The notes beneath the pieces were generated by a model. That model had not been told where the DNA came from. It did not search any database and worked only from the letters and a program-made list of their open reading frames with translations. Shown piece by piece: positions 33,097 to 44,195 of a stretch of 64,000 bases of DNA. The stretch is from assembly GCA_051530055.1 (NCBI GenBank), contig CM121341.1, forward strand, positions 4,464,001 through 4,528,000. The letters run 5' to 3'. A program made the translations under genes and the position numbers. Each line of letters starts with the position of its first letter. Positions within the stretch are counted from its first letter, which is position 1. The DNA is from Neoechinorhynchus agilis (taxonomy: Eukaryota; Acanthocephala).

Positions 33097-36000
33097 TCAC
33101 TCAATCAATTCTCCACGCTTCCCTAGTCTTACCGAATATTTCATTCGATCACTGGAAGATTTATGAATTGCGTCGAAGTTGCTTTCGTTTTTGACTCGAT
33201 ATATCCTAACAATCCAATGTTCGGAAGTGAAAACTTCTTCCAAATATTTCAACTTGATTTGTTTTCGCCCAATTTCAGCTTGTCGGTTCTGATCATATCC
33301 TGGAGGAAGACGCATCGATTGTCGTACGTCTCCGAATCTATAATAACTTAACGAGTACATGAGAGAATTTAGAAGAGCGGGGGCACCGCCGGCGTCAACT
33401 CTAAACTCCCCACGTTCCGTAAAATAATCCGTTTCTCGAATCTCATCGGGAAACTCGCCTTCTGCGATGCGTACCATCCATAGAAACTTGTTAAGATCAT
33501 CTCCAGAATATCCAATAAGTCCACCAAAGATCACCAACACATAATCAACGTCATGTTGTCTTAGAATTCGAATGGCTTTACTCTCGGGTGAAGACATGGC
33601 CTTGCCAACCATCGCAATGTGCGTATTGTTCCATGTATTGTTGTCCACGAGAGTGGTCCGGTTACCAAGACCCGCTATCTGGTATCCATAATCCCACCAG
33701 CTCATTATCCTTGCGTCCGGAGCTGTGTTTCGGCTTAACCACCAGTAACCTTCACGGTAGTCGTCAATAATATGCCGAGATCCATCTGAACCATAAGTGC
33801 TTATTGATAGAATACGCCTTTGAGGAGAATATTTGTTGGGAAAATTTGAGGGAAGAAATAAATCAGTGATCAATTTAAATCGTTAGAGATCAAAGCAAAA
33901 CTAAGATCCAAGTTTGTAGAAGTTTTGACTTTTCTTAGTTTCTCTCTCTAACGATTTAAATTCACCACTGATTTATTTCCGATACTTCAATCATTAGCAA
34001 AATTTGAGGGAAGACATAAATCAGTGGTGAATTTAAATCGTTAGAGAAAGGCAAAACTAAAAAAAGTCAACATTTTTACCAATTTGGATCTTAGTTTTGC
34101 TTTGATCTCTAACGATTTAAATTCATCACTGATTTATTGCTTCCCTCAAATTTTCCCAACTATTAAAGTATCCCAGACGTGAAATATCGGAAATAAATCA
34201 GTGGTGAATTTAAATCGTTAGAGAAAGGCAAAACTAAGATCCAAATTGGTAAAAATATTGACTTTTTTTAGTTTCTCTCTCTAACGATTTAAATTCACCA
34301 CTGATTTATTTCCGATACTTCAATCATTAGCAAAATTTGAGGGAAGACATAAATCAGTGGTGAATTTATATCGTTAGAGAAAAGCAAAACTAAGATCCAA
34401 ATTGGTAAAAATATTGACTTTTCTTAGTTTTGCAGTGATCTCTAACGATTTAAATTCACCACTGATTTATTTCTTCCCTCGAATTTTCTCAACTATTGAA
34501 GTATCGGAAATAAATCAGTGATGAATTTAACTCATTTTTAGAGAAGAACTGTCATGGAACCACCATAGTGTTTGTCGTGAATCACCGCAGTCCGTCGGTC
34601 GAGCCTTTGGATGCTCCAACGGACTCATTCGACGGAGACAAACAAATGTGTCCTTTTTTTAGGAATCATCTATAAAAATCGATTTCTAAAAAAAGGATAG
34701 ACTCGAGAAACAATAGGTCCCTGTGTGTGTTAGGCGTAATTCAGTCGTGTAAGATAATACTTGGACTTGAATAGGCGTGACTGGAGATCCAAGTACAATG
34801 CATAAAGAAGGGTCCGACTAAAACAACGAGGACTCCAATGACAAAGAACTTGAAATTGGCATCATCTTCAGTTCGTTTGGTTTTTTTATCTTCGGTTCGA
34901 ATGGCGATATAACCTCGGATGAGTCGACTGAGTGCATAAGCTGCGAGGACGCAAACGACTGGAGTGAGTGTGAGCATGAGCCTGACCATGACACCGGCGA
35001 AATAGGAAGCGAAAAGTGCGTAAAGGACGATGAATACACGATGGTCATTGGAATCTCGGATGGCGAACCAAACTCCGGCCGGAAAAAGGCAGATGAGTAC
35101 ATGTAGATCGAAGTAGAACGAAGTCCACGTTGTTGGTTGATGTTCGGAGACGGACGTGATGATGGGAATGTGGATCTTTGCGTATCCGGTGTCCCATAAA
35201 GAATAGAATCGACCGGACCAAGGAGCTATGACACCGGCATAAGTGAGTGAGACGACTAAAACGAAAACGACGCCGGCACATGCTCCCAATGAAAGAAGGA
35301 AAAGTCGTTGAACGAGCTTCTGACGTTCTTGTCGTTTAAGTGCGATTTCTTTGATCCACACTAAGAGTTGGTAGGCTTGGATGAGTCCGAAAGTACCAAG
35401 AGCTGCCATGTGCTCGCTTGTTCTGACTGGCTGGAAACCAACAAACGGGATTTGCATGCTTAGCAGTGTCCCGAGAACAAAGAAAACACTATAAGATCGG
35501 TATAGACCAATGGTTCCCAATGTAGTCCAGGTATTCGGGCAAAAAAGTTTTTATTAGCTCAAAAATTACATGATTTATTTGCCAAATTTAACGAAAGTTG
35601 TTTAAATTTTAATTATGTAGAAAAAAATCGTGTACAAAAACTTGGAAGAGCAGAATGTTCTAAAATTTAGAAAATCTTTCGATATTACAGCTATTCGTAC
35701 TCGGATATTGCCAACTGGTTGTTGAACACTTTTGCGTGTAAACAAACTCAAATCCCAAATAAAGATGAATCAATACTCATCCAAGAGTTGCTTGCTGAAA
35801 AACTGAAACAAGTTTTTAGAACAAAAAATTGTGAATCTCCCGTTTTCGTATTTTTCTAACGGAAAGTGAATTCAGTGGCGTTATGGACCTTATAAAAAAC
35901 GAAGGATCAATGGTAATGCTCGTGGGGATTTACATTTGCTGCTCATTGATCCGGACATGAATACCCTTATCCCATCCAATTCATGCAAGTCGTTAAAATT

Positions 36001-39000
36001 GGGATTTGTTTTAAACGAAGGTTTTTAAATTACGAATTTAGTGGGTTTTTATAAAAAACAGGAAGGATCCATGGACACTTTTTTAACTTGAAAAAGGGTC
36101 ACAGGGCCAAAAAAAGTGTTTTGAAACCACTGGTCTACTCATTGGAGACGAAGGTGCAAATGTGCAGATCCATAAATGGAAAGAAAGTGTCAGCATCGCC
36201 AAATCTGATGCTTTAATGAACCTCCAGATCGTATTTTATAGAAGAATTATTCTTCTGATCGACGAATAAAAAATCGGAGCCTGTATAAAGACTACTTTCA
36301 ACGAAATGCAAAAAAATTGAAAGTTCCATTAAAGCTCTGGGTCTTCGTTTTCCTTTGAGGATACCAAAAGGAGAAAAATTGCAAATGTAAAAGGATCAGT
36401 TCGTCTTTGGGTTTAACTTTTTCACCCTTTTGATGGTTCTTTTTATGCCTGAAAAATGTTCAGTGGGCGAAAAAAGTGTAGCTCTGATTCTTCGCTCCCC
36501 CCCCAATGGCCACAACAACGACAAATTCAATCGAAAACAAAGCGACCCGTCGTTTTAAAAGGATTTGGACCAGTTTTAAAGACTATTTTCAACGAAATGC
36601 AAAAGTAGGAAGTTCCATTAAAGCTCTAATTCTTCGTTTCCCCAGGATGTTTGAGAAGACAAAAGACCCAACTGTTTTGATGGTTCTTTTTTCTGCCTCC
36701 AAAATGCTCCCTGGGCGAAAAAAGTGTAGCTCTGATTCTTCGTTCCCCCCGATGGCCACAACAACGACAAATTCAATCGAAAACAAAGCGACCCGTCGTT
36801 TTAAAAGGATTTGGACCAGTTTTAAAGACTATTTTCAACGAAATGCAAAAGTAGGAAGTTCCATTAAAGCTCTAATTCTTCGTTTCAGGATGTTTGAGAA
36901 GACAAAAGACCCAACTGTTTTGATGGTTCTTTTTTCTGCCTCCAAAATGCTCCCTGGGCGAAAAAAGTGTAGCTCTGATTCTTCGTTCCCCCCGATGGCC
37001 ACAACAACGACAAATTCAATCGAAAACAAAGCGACCCGTCGTTTTAAAAGGATTTGGACCAGTTTTAAAGACTATTTTCAACGAAATGCAAAAGTAGGAA
37101 GTTCCATTAAAGCTCTAATTCTTCGTTTCCCCAGGATGTTTGAGAAGACAAAAGACCCAACTGTTTTGATGGTTCTTTTTTCTGCCTCCAAAATGCTCCC
37201 TGGGCGAAAAAAGTGTAGCTCTGATTCTTCGTTCCCCCCGATGGCCACAACAACGACAAATTCAATCGAAAACAAAGCGACCCGTCGTTTTAAAAGGATT
37301 TGGACCAGTTTTAAAGACTATTTTCAACGAAATGCAAAAGTAGGAAGTTCCATTAAAGCTCTAATTCTTCGTTTCCCCAGGATGTTTGAGAAGACAAAAG
37401 ACCCAACTGTTTTGATGGTTCTTTTTTCTGCCTCCAAAATGCTCCCTGGGCGAAAAAAGTGTAGCTCTGATTCTTCGTTCCCCCCGATGGCCACAACAAC
37501 GACAAATTCAATCGAAAACAAAGCGACCCGTCGTTTTAAAAGGATTTGGACCAGTTTTAAAGACTATTTTCAACGAAATGCAAAAGTAGGAAGTTCCATT
37601 AAAGCTCTAATTCTTCGTTTCCCCAGGATGTTTGAGAAGACAAAAGACCCAACTGTTTTGATGGTTCTTTTCTGCCTCCAAAATGCTCCCTGGGCGAAAA
37701 AAGTGTAGCTCTGATTCTTCGTTCCCCCCGATGGCCACAACAACGACAAATTCAATCGAAACAAAGCGACCCGTCGTTTTAAAAGGATTTGGACCAGTTT
37801 TAAAGACTATTTTCAACGAAATGCAAAAGTAGGAAGTTCCATTAAAGCTCTAGTTCTTCGTTTCCCCAGATGTTTGAGAAGACAAAAGACCCAACTGTTT
37901 TGATGGTTCTTTTTTCTGCCTCCAAAATGCTCCCTGGGGAAAAAAGTGTAGCTCTGATTCTTCGTTCCCCCCGATGGCCACAACAACGACAAATTCAATC
38001 GAAAACAAAGCGACCCGTCGTTTTAAAAGGATTTGGACCAGTTTTAAAGACTATTTTCAACGAAATGCAAAAGTAGGAAGTTCCATTAAAGCTCTAATTC
38101 TTCGTTTCCCCAGGATGTTTGAGAAGACAAAAGACCCATGCTTTGATGGTTCTTTTTTCTGCCTGAAAAATGTTCCCTGGGCGAAAAAAGTGTAGCTCTG
38201 ATTCTTCGTTCCCCGATGGCCACAACAACGACAAATTCAATCGAAAACAAAGCGACCCGTCGTTTTAAAAGGATTTGGACCAGTTTTAAAGACTATTTTC
38301 AACGAAATGCAAAAGTAGGAAGTTCCATTAAAGCTCTAATTCTTCGTTTCCCCGATGTTTGAGAAGAAAAGACCCAACTGTTTTGATGGTTCTTTTTCTG
38401 CCTCCAAAATGCTCCCTGGGCGAAAAAAGTGTAGCTCTGATTCTTCGTTCCCCCCGATGGCCACAACAACGACAAATTCAATCGAAAACAAAGCGACCCG
38501 TCGTTTTAAAAGGATTTGGACCAGTTTTAAAGACTATTTTCAACGAAATGCAAAAGTAGGAAGTTCCATTAAAGCTCTAATTCTTCGTTTCCCCAGGATG
38601 TTTGAGAAGACAAAAGACCCAACTGTTTTGATGGTTCTTTTTTCTGCCTCCAAAATGTTCCCTGGGCGAAAAAAGTGTAGCTCTGATTCTTCGCTCTCCC
38701 CCCGATGGCCACAACAACGACAAATTCAATCGAAAACAAAGCGACCCTCGTTTTAAAAGGATTTGGACCAGTTTTAAAGACTATTTTCAACGAAATGCAA
38801 AAGTAGGAAGTTCCATTAAAGCTCTAATTCTTCGTTTCCCCAGGATGTTTGAGAAGACAAAAGACCCAACTGTTTTGATGGTTCTTTTTTCTGCCTCCAA
38901 AATGTTCCCTGGGCGAAAAAAGTGTAGCTCTGATTCTTCGTTCCCCCCGATGGCCACAACAACGACAAATTCAATCGAAAACAAAGCGACCCTCGTTTTT

Positions 39001-40446
39001 AAAAGGATTTGGACCAGTTTTAAAGACTATTTTCAACGAAATGCAAAAGTAGGAAGTTCCATTAAAGCTCTAATTCTTCGTTTCCCCAGGATGTTTGAGA
39101 AGACAAAAGACCCAACTGTTTTGATGGTTCTTTCTGCCTCCAAAATGCTCCCTGGGCGAAAAAAGTGTAGCTCTGATTCTTCGTTCCCCCCGATGGCCAC
39201 AACAACGACAAATTCAATCGAAAACAAAGCGACCCGTCGTTTTAAAAGGATTTGGACCAGTTTTAAAGACTATTTTCAACGAAATGCAAAAGTAGGAAGT
39301 TCCATTAAAGCTCTAATTCTTCGTTTCCCCAGATGTTTGAGAAGACAAAAGACCCAACTGTTTTGATGGTTCTTTTTTCTGCCTCCAAAATGTTCCCTGG
39401 GCGAAAAAAGTGTAGCTCTGATTCTTCGTTCCCCCCGATGGCCACAACAACGACAAATTCAATCGAAAACAAAGCGACCCGTCGTTTTTAAAAGGATTTG
39501 GACCAGTTTTAAAGACTATTTTCAACGAAATGCAAAAGTAGGAAGTTCCATTAAAGCTCTGGGTCTTCGTTTTCCTTTGAGGATACCAAAATGGAAAATT
39601 GCAAGTAGAAAAGGGTCAGTTAGTCTTTGGATTTAATTTTTCACCCTTTTGATGGTTCTTTTTTCTGCCTGAAAAAGATCGATAATTTGGGAATCATTGG
39701 TATAGACGATTAGTGTAGCGGCCCATTAGAATGAGAACGAAGGCATGTAGAGGAATCATGTTGATAATGAACACGTATCCTCCCCATGCTGAGACCATGT
39801 AAGCATAGGACAAAGACGTTAGGACGGCATAGAGTATCCGGCCGGTTTTGAGAGACTTTATCCACAGAAAAAAGGTGAACATCATAGCGAATATGGCGAT
39901 TCCTTCGTTATCGTAGCTTCCGGCGACCGATCTACTCAAGTATCCCGGCGCAACCGCGACGAACAAGGCTGCAAGGAGACCGCTGGACTGGTCAAACAAT
40001 TCGTTCGTTAGTAGATAAGTGGCCACGGCTGTAAGTCCGCTGAACACGGGTGCCAGAAACACGCAGATTTCTCGAATATGGAGCGGAATCCCAATCAAGT
40101 GGGATATCGAGTGAAGAAGCGATGACGTCAGCATTAGACCTGGGAACACAGTTCCGCCGACTATTCTTCCCAGCGGATACCATGCCCTTTCGTCGAACCA
40201 ATCGACAAAAGGATAGAATCCCCGTTCAACCATAAATCGAGTAGAACGGTAATTAAACCAAGGATCGTACTCATGGATGATACTCTCGAATCGAAGTACG
40301 CTGAATAATCGAATTCCAAATCCAAGAAAACATATGAGGACAAGAGATGCGATTCGAAGCAAGTTTTGGGATTCTTGCGATGATACCAAACACAGAAGTC
40401 GGCCATGTAATGATTTCCGCTCTGAGATCGATTCCATTGATCGCAT
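33097..40446 (-). CDS. STT3B: Oligosaccharyltransferase catalytic subunit STT3B, interrupted by two inserts
   Basis: Coding blocks: about 40446-39700 (start ATG 40446), 35507-34755 and 33810-33097; together about 730 residues, near the family length. Block 1 has [13 protein letters not shown] (first acidic motif) and [14 protein letters not shown]. Block 2 has [22 protein letters not shown] and VSEHQPTTW. Block 3 has [12 protein letters not shown] (the WWDYG catalytic-site motif), [19 protein letters not shown] (closer to STT3B than STT3A) and YVLVIFGG. Multiple membrane segments fit the family. The enzyme transfers the lipid-linked glycan to Asn in the ER lumen. The junctions between blocks are not GT-AG introns: block 1/2 is split by a hAT-like transposon with an 8-bp duplication, block 2/3 by a palindrome-rich segment bounded by AATAC. 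As assembled the frame hits a stop right after block 1. Confidence 0.93.
33811..34754. repeat. Palindrome-rich insert between STT3B coding blocks 2 and 3
   Basis: Alternating inverted copies of a word family, AAATCAGTGGTGAATTTAAA with TCGTTAGAGA, and its complement ending CACCACTGATTTATTTC, repeat about five times from 33855 to 34530 with spacing of about 120-170 bp. AAATTTGAGGGAAG separates units. 34530-34754 holds another short hairpin (TCCTTTTTTTAGGA / TAAAAAAAGGA) and no coding sequence. The insert is flanked by AATAC on both sides (33811-33815 and 34757-34761 approximately); dropping one copy restores the reading frame. No phase-compatible GT-AG pair was found. Confidence 0.7.
35500..39707. 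mobile_element. hAT-like DNA transposon (non-autonomous) inserted in STT3B
   Basis: The 8-bp direct repeat GTATAGAC at 35500-35507 and 39700-39707 is a target-site duplication, and fits the hAT preference nTnnnnAn. The element (35508-39699, 4192 bp) starts CAATGGTTCCCAA and ends TTGGGAATCATTG, inverted ends with one mismatch in 13 and resembling hAT ends of the type CAGTGGTTCCCAA. Removing the element and one duplication restores [12 protein letters not shown] of STT3B in frame. No transposase frame was recognised inside; most of the element is a tandem array (36506-39560) flanked by sequence (35600-36480, 39560-39690) related to the array unit. Confidence 0.85.
36490..39565 (+). repeat. 246-bp tandem array (13 units, 3 x 82 codons) inside the hAT-like element
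   Basis: GATGGCCACAACAACGACAA recurs at about 36751, 36994, 37240 and onward (13 starts from 36506 to about 39438). The plus strand reads the same 82 codons per unit ([50 protein letters not shown]), staying open over five units (36506-37708). Later units break frame at runs of C, A or T. The edge copies (about 36280-36480 and 39520-39680) are a longer, more diverged version, suggesting the array grew from one internal segment of the transposon. No protein family recognised. Confidence 0.9.
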
Positions 40447-40869
40447 TTGTGTGTGTTTTAGGATTTAAACAGATTTTTTGTCGCACTCGATCCGGAAGAA
40501 TTTTAAGAAATGTGACGTCATTCTAGAAACCTTTTGTTTCAGTTAGGCAATGTTGCTAACGTGATAGCAACAGCCGAGGAAGGAGAGAAGTTAAGATTCT
40601 GCGGACGGTGGTGATTGCACGTTTTGTACTTTATTATTAGATTATATTATTATTATTATTATTTCGCGCCTCATACAACATACGCACAATCAATCTCTTA
40701 ATTCCTCTTTCTTGCTTGATCTAATGTCTCGGGCCCAAGATGGCTGTGAGTTGTGGGACGATCTCTTAAATCATTATTAGATTGCAGCTGTGTTTTGAAA
40801 AAAATAGCGGTGTTTGATTCAGAAATTTTTTTTAAATAATAAGCATTTTTTTTAAAAAGTTAACTTATA
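40447..40869. other. Upstream of STT3B; LINE scrap
   Basis: About 40550-40620 is an inverted match to the 3' ends of the LINE relics at 28310 and 51355 (AGAAGTTAAGATTCTGCGGA). An ATT microsatellite lies at about 40640-40662. No gene seen. Confidence 0.55.
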
Positions 40870-43040
40870 TTATTCTGAATTGTCCTTCACCGTCCCCAAG
40901 ACACTCGCTGCGTTTCCTCGCTGGATAGCCAAGGATATGTTCTGTACTAGGAACGAGCGAGCCCTCCTGTCATTGGTCGAGTTGATCAGTCGATGCCCCA
41001 GTTCGAGAACAAAACTCCTCGCCGCACGTTTGAAAGCTCCTAAGGTTTCCACTGCGAAGGGGACAAAATGATGAGAATTCGTAAAATCAGCGTATTTTGC
41101 AACCTTACGGAGCTCAGCTGCTGATGCGGCTCCCCCAGCCCCGGAGGATGCATCTCGCAGATTGCTGGCTGCAAGGGAGTCGACGCATGTTGCGTCCCAT
41201 AGGAGACATCTCCCCCTGCTCCAAGGAAAAACGGTAACTCCATCCGGCCTACGCCCATCGATCCTGCAGATGTTGCTAGGCTCGAGGATATTCGGAGAGT
41301 TAGCCGTTTTCAAAGCGCGGCTCAGCAATGCGTTTATTTCGGCGTGTCTAGCAAAACGGCCACTTGAGCATTTACAGGCTAATCCGTGCCTGCCCGAGGG
41401 GTCAACTTCCGTCCCGCATCGGCAGGTGTGAGGGATACAAACCGGGAGCCCGAGCCTCAGAGACACTGCGATTCTGAGAGCCTCGCCGTCTAATCTCGAA
41501 CCGAGATTTGCTGATGGTACAGCTTTCAACCAGGCGCCGGACTCTTTGCAGGAAACTGCAGTTAATCGCGTTCTATCCACGTCGGAGAGCGAGTCAAAAA
41601 GTGAGGTGTGAACACGCTCCACTAACGGAATGTCCCACGATTTCTGTTTTTCCGGGAGGTCTGGAATCTTGTCGAGGTTAGACAGGGACATCCAAAGATG
41701 AAGAGCGGGCTCCAGGCTGATGTCCTCCTCAAAATTATGTTTCAAAATCAATCTGGAAAGGCGCTTGGACCTACTAAGAGACGATAGAAAGGCTGGAAGC
41801 GCAATGGCTGAGCTGGCACGAATACCGATCCCTCCGTAGCTTGTGGGCAAAGATGCCTGGGTCCAGCCAGTGTCGGGGAGCTTAATATTAAGGATCTTGC
41901 ATAGACCATCCCTTAAAGAACCATCAATCTCTCTCAATTCGGGCTGACATTGAAAGGAAGGGGTTGACCGCAGTTTATGGAGGATGCGTGGAATGAAGAT
42001 GCAATTTTTTAAAAGGAAGAGAGCATCGTGAGGGAAAAGTTCAGAGGCCCTTGAACAGATGAGATCAATGGAAGGTCTGATTTTCCTGATATCAGCCTGC
42101 ATATTCTCCTCGAGAACGCAGCTTCCCAGCAGTTCTAAGCTGGACTTGGTGATAAGTCGGATATTAGGTGCGGCCTTTTCAAACTCTCTCAAAATTTGTG
42201 CGCGTTCCTCGTCCCCACAATTCAAAACCAAAATTTCGCACTTGCTTGGGTTCAGTTTGAGGCCAATTTTTTTACATTCTTCTAAAAGAACCGTTAAATC
42301 TTGTAGGACTTCAGACGGGGAACCTCCTAGAGTAGCGTCATCCAGATACCAGGCGTTGAATGGTGATCGAAGAGATTGCGCCAGATTGTTTGTCGTCAGA
42401 GCAAAACCTAAAGGCCCCAGAGGGTCCCCTTGCTGCACACCCGATTGAGACCAGATTAGTTCATTATTATATACGAGCGGGGTGTGAGAGCAATATGCTG
42501 ACTGAAAGTAGGGGAGAAGCTCTGGAATAGTGTTTCCGACTGCTGAAATTAAGATGCCTCGATCGATAGTGTTGAAGGCATTTGCGAAATCGCACTTCAG
42601 GATTACCTGAACGCCTGTACCAGAATTAATAAAAGAACGCAGCGCGTGGACTATAGCTTCTGCTCCACAAGGAGAGCAACATCCGAACTGGACGGGCCTA
42701 AGGATCTGGCCTGCTTTTTCCGCGACCCTTTTTGACAGAATCTTTCCGGTGAGACGGCGAAGGGTAGTTCCGATTGCTATGGGACGAATCCCACCGTCCT
42801 TCTTATTAAGGGCACACAGGGAAGCCGAAAACATGGAATGTATTCCAGTGGCATTCGTGTCGCCTCGAAAAAAAATTCGACCTTTTCGTTGGCCTTCTTC
42901 AGCCAATTGTTTGCATTTCGCTGGAGCGCAAATTTTGTTCCCAATGAAAGACGTCAACTGTTTCAGCAATGGGGCGCATGTACTTTTACTCTGTATCTAT
43001 CGCCGTTATGTTCAAAAGGAGAGATCGTTTTTGAAGATCG
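40870..43040 (-). mobile_element. RLE-type LINE with a 699-codon open frame, 5'-truncated
   Basis: One uninterrupted frame (42969-40870) encodes most of a non-LTR retrotransposon polyprotein. Reverse transcriptase: LKCDFANAFNTIDR (motif A), SGVQQGDPLGPLGFAL (motif B), NAWYLDDATLGG (active site YLDD). The carboxy-terminal region has a Cys/His cluster (CRCG, HGLACKC, RHAEIN) followed by RRPDGVTVFPW, LLWDATC and RKVAKY, the PD-D-K layout of the restriction-like endonuclease found in R2/NeSL/HERO-type elements. The end SLAIQRGNAASVLGT is shared with the other relics here. The amino-terminal part before the polymerase is missing. The open frame implies a young insertion, so this is the best template for the relics at 2020, 28310, 29835, 46599, 51355 and 54010. 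Confidence 0.9.
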
Positions 43041-43589
43041 ATAATTTTCGATTGCGTCAATCGCGTTCTAATATCGAATTTTTTTAATTTAATATCATAG
43101 CCACCTACAACAATCAAACGCAAACACACAGTTAATCAGCTTTATCCAGTTCTTGTATTGCAGTTGATCAGTGAAGAGGAAGTTAAGTTGAGCGTCAGAG
43201 TGATCAACTCCCTCATACTTAACCTCCTTCTCCTGTTGAATCCATTTTGAGAATAATTACAGTTAAAATTAAAACATGTTAGTAATCAATCTCGAATCCA
43301 AATCAGATATCGATTCCATTAAAATATTAAATAAAAATTGCTCATTCGTTGAAAGAATATTTATATGATTTTTGATATTCGAAGTGTCCATTGATTGTTG
43401 AAGTATATTTGCTGGGTACCTAAAAATGTTATTGTCTGTTCTTATAAATTTACAGTAATTTACATCTGGGGTAAAAAACCAAATTTTAGTCAGGAATAAT
43501 TTATGTAAGAACGAGACTAGAGGATCAAAGTCAACTCCTAAGGAGTAAAATAAGTTTTTTAGTTATAAGGATTGTCTAAAATTGAAGTA
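43041..43589. other. Intergenic, no gene recognised
   Basis: AT-rich, no open frames of note and no repeat recognised. Confidence 0.5.
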
Positions 43590-43985
43590 TCATAACATAC
43601 CGGCTTGCCAGTAAAAAACTTAAAAATATAGAACACGGCGCTATCCCTGAGCCGATGAACTGGCTGAGTTTAACATTTCGTAGTTGTGTCGAGGTGGTCA
43701 AGTAGACTAATGCCCATGATCCCGATTAGGGGTCAAGTGGTTCCAATCCGTTACCACCAATGACGCACAGCCAAAGGGGACGAAATACCGCTGAAGGGAG
43801 GAAACTCACTGATGAGCCCCGCCTCCTCGGGGGGTATCTGAGGATCCGGACGAAGATGTACAAACTCTTAACCGTGCATTAGAGACTATGTGGTTATATC
43901 ACTTCCCTGATGTAATTGGTTTGGCTTTATGCCTAAATGAATAAGCCGGACAAGAAAGGGATTGTCTAAAATTGAAGGATAAAAT
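43590..43985 (+). mobile_element. SINE, best single copy (tRNA-like box region)
   Basis: Begins CCGGCTTGCCAGTAAAAAAC (43600) and ends AATAAGCCGGACAAGAAAGG, so its tips contain CCGGCTT / AAGCCGG. The region 43681-43765 resembles a Ser/Leu-type tRNA: an A-box-like TGTCGAGGTGG and a B-box-like GGTTCCAATCC (GGTTCGAATCC in the 60000 copy). GGATTGTCTAAAATTGAAG occurs on both sides (about 43569 and 43962), as a target duplication or a terminal tail word. Other copies: 3040, 11020, 31190, 51690, 59640 and 60000. Confidence 0.65.
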
Positions 43986-44195
43986 ATTTGAAGAAGATGA
44001 ATCTATTTTCAGGCTGACGTCCTCATGCAAAAAAACATATTGATCCTCCTGTGATAGTTTTCAATGCCCGGTATATAAAAATCGGATTAAAAGCCAAATG
44101 ACGAGTGCGTTTAAGTAAACACTTAATTTTGCTAAAAGTAGTTTTAAGATTTGTATTAATAAAGAAACGATGATTTTTAGACGGGAAATCAACGC

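Noticed and set aside
34741-35102. Ser-rich open frames antisense or out of frame to STT3B block 2
   Set aside because: Out-of-frame shadows of the STT3B coding block.
40880-43087. Several plus-strand open frames over the LINE at 40870-42969
   Set aside because: They are antisense shadows of the 699-codon LINE frame.
43681-43770. Genuine tRNA-Ser/Leu gene in the SINE
   Set aside because: The A/B boxes are recognisable but the arms do not fold into a proper cloverleaf and the sequence recurs as part of a longer dispersed unit.
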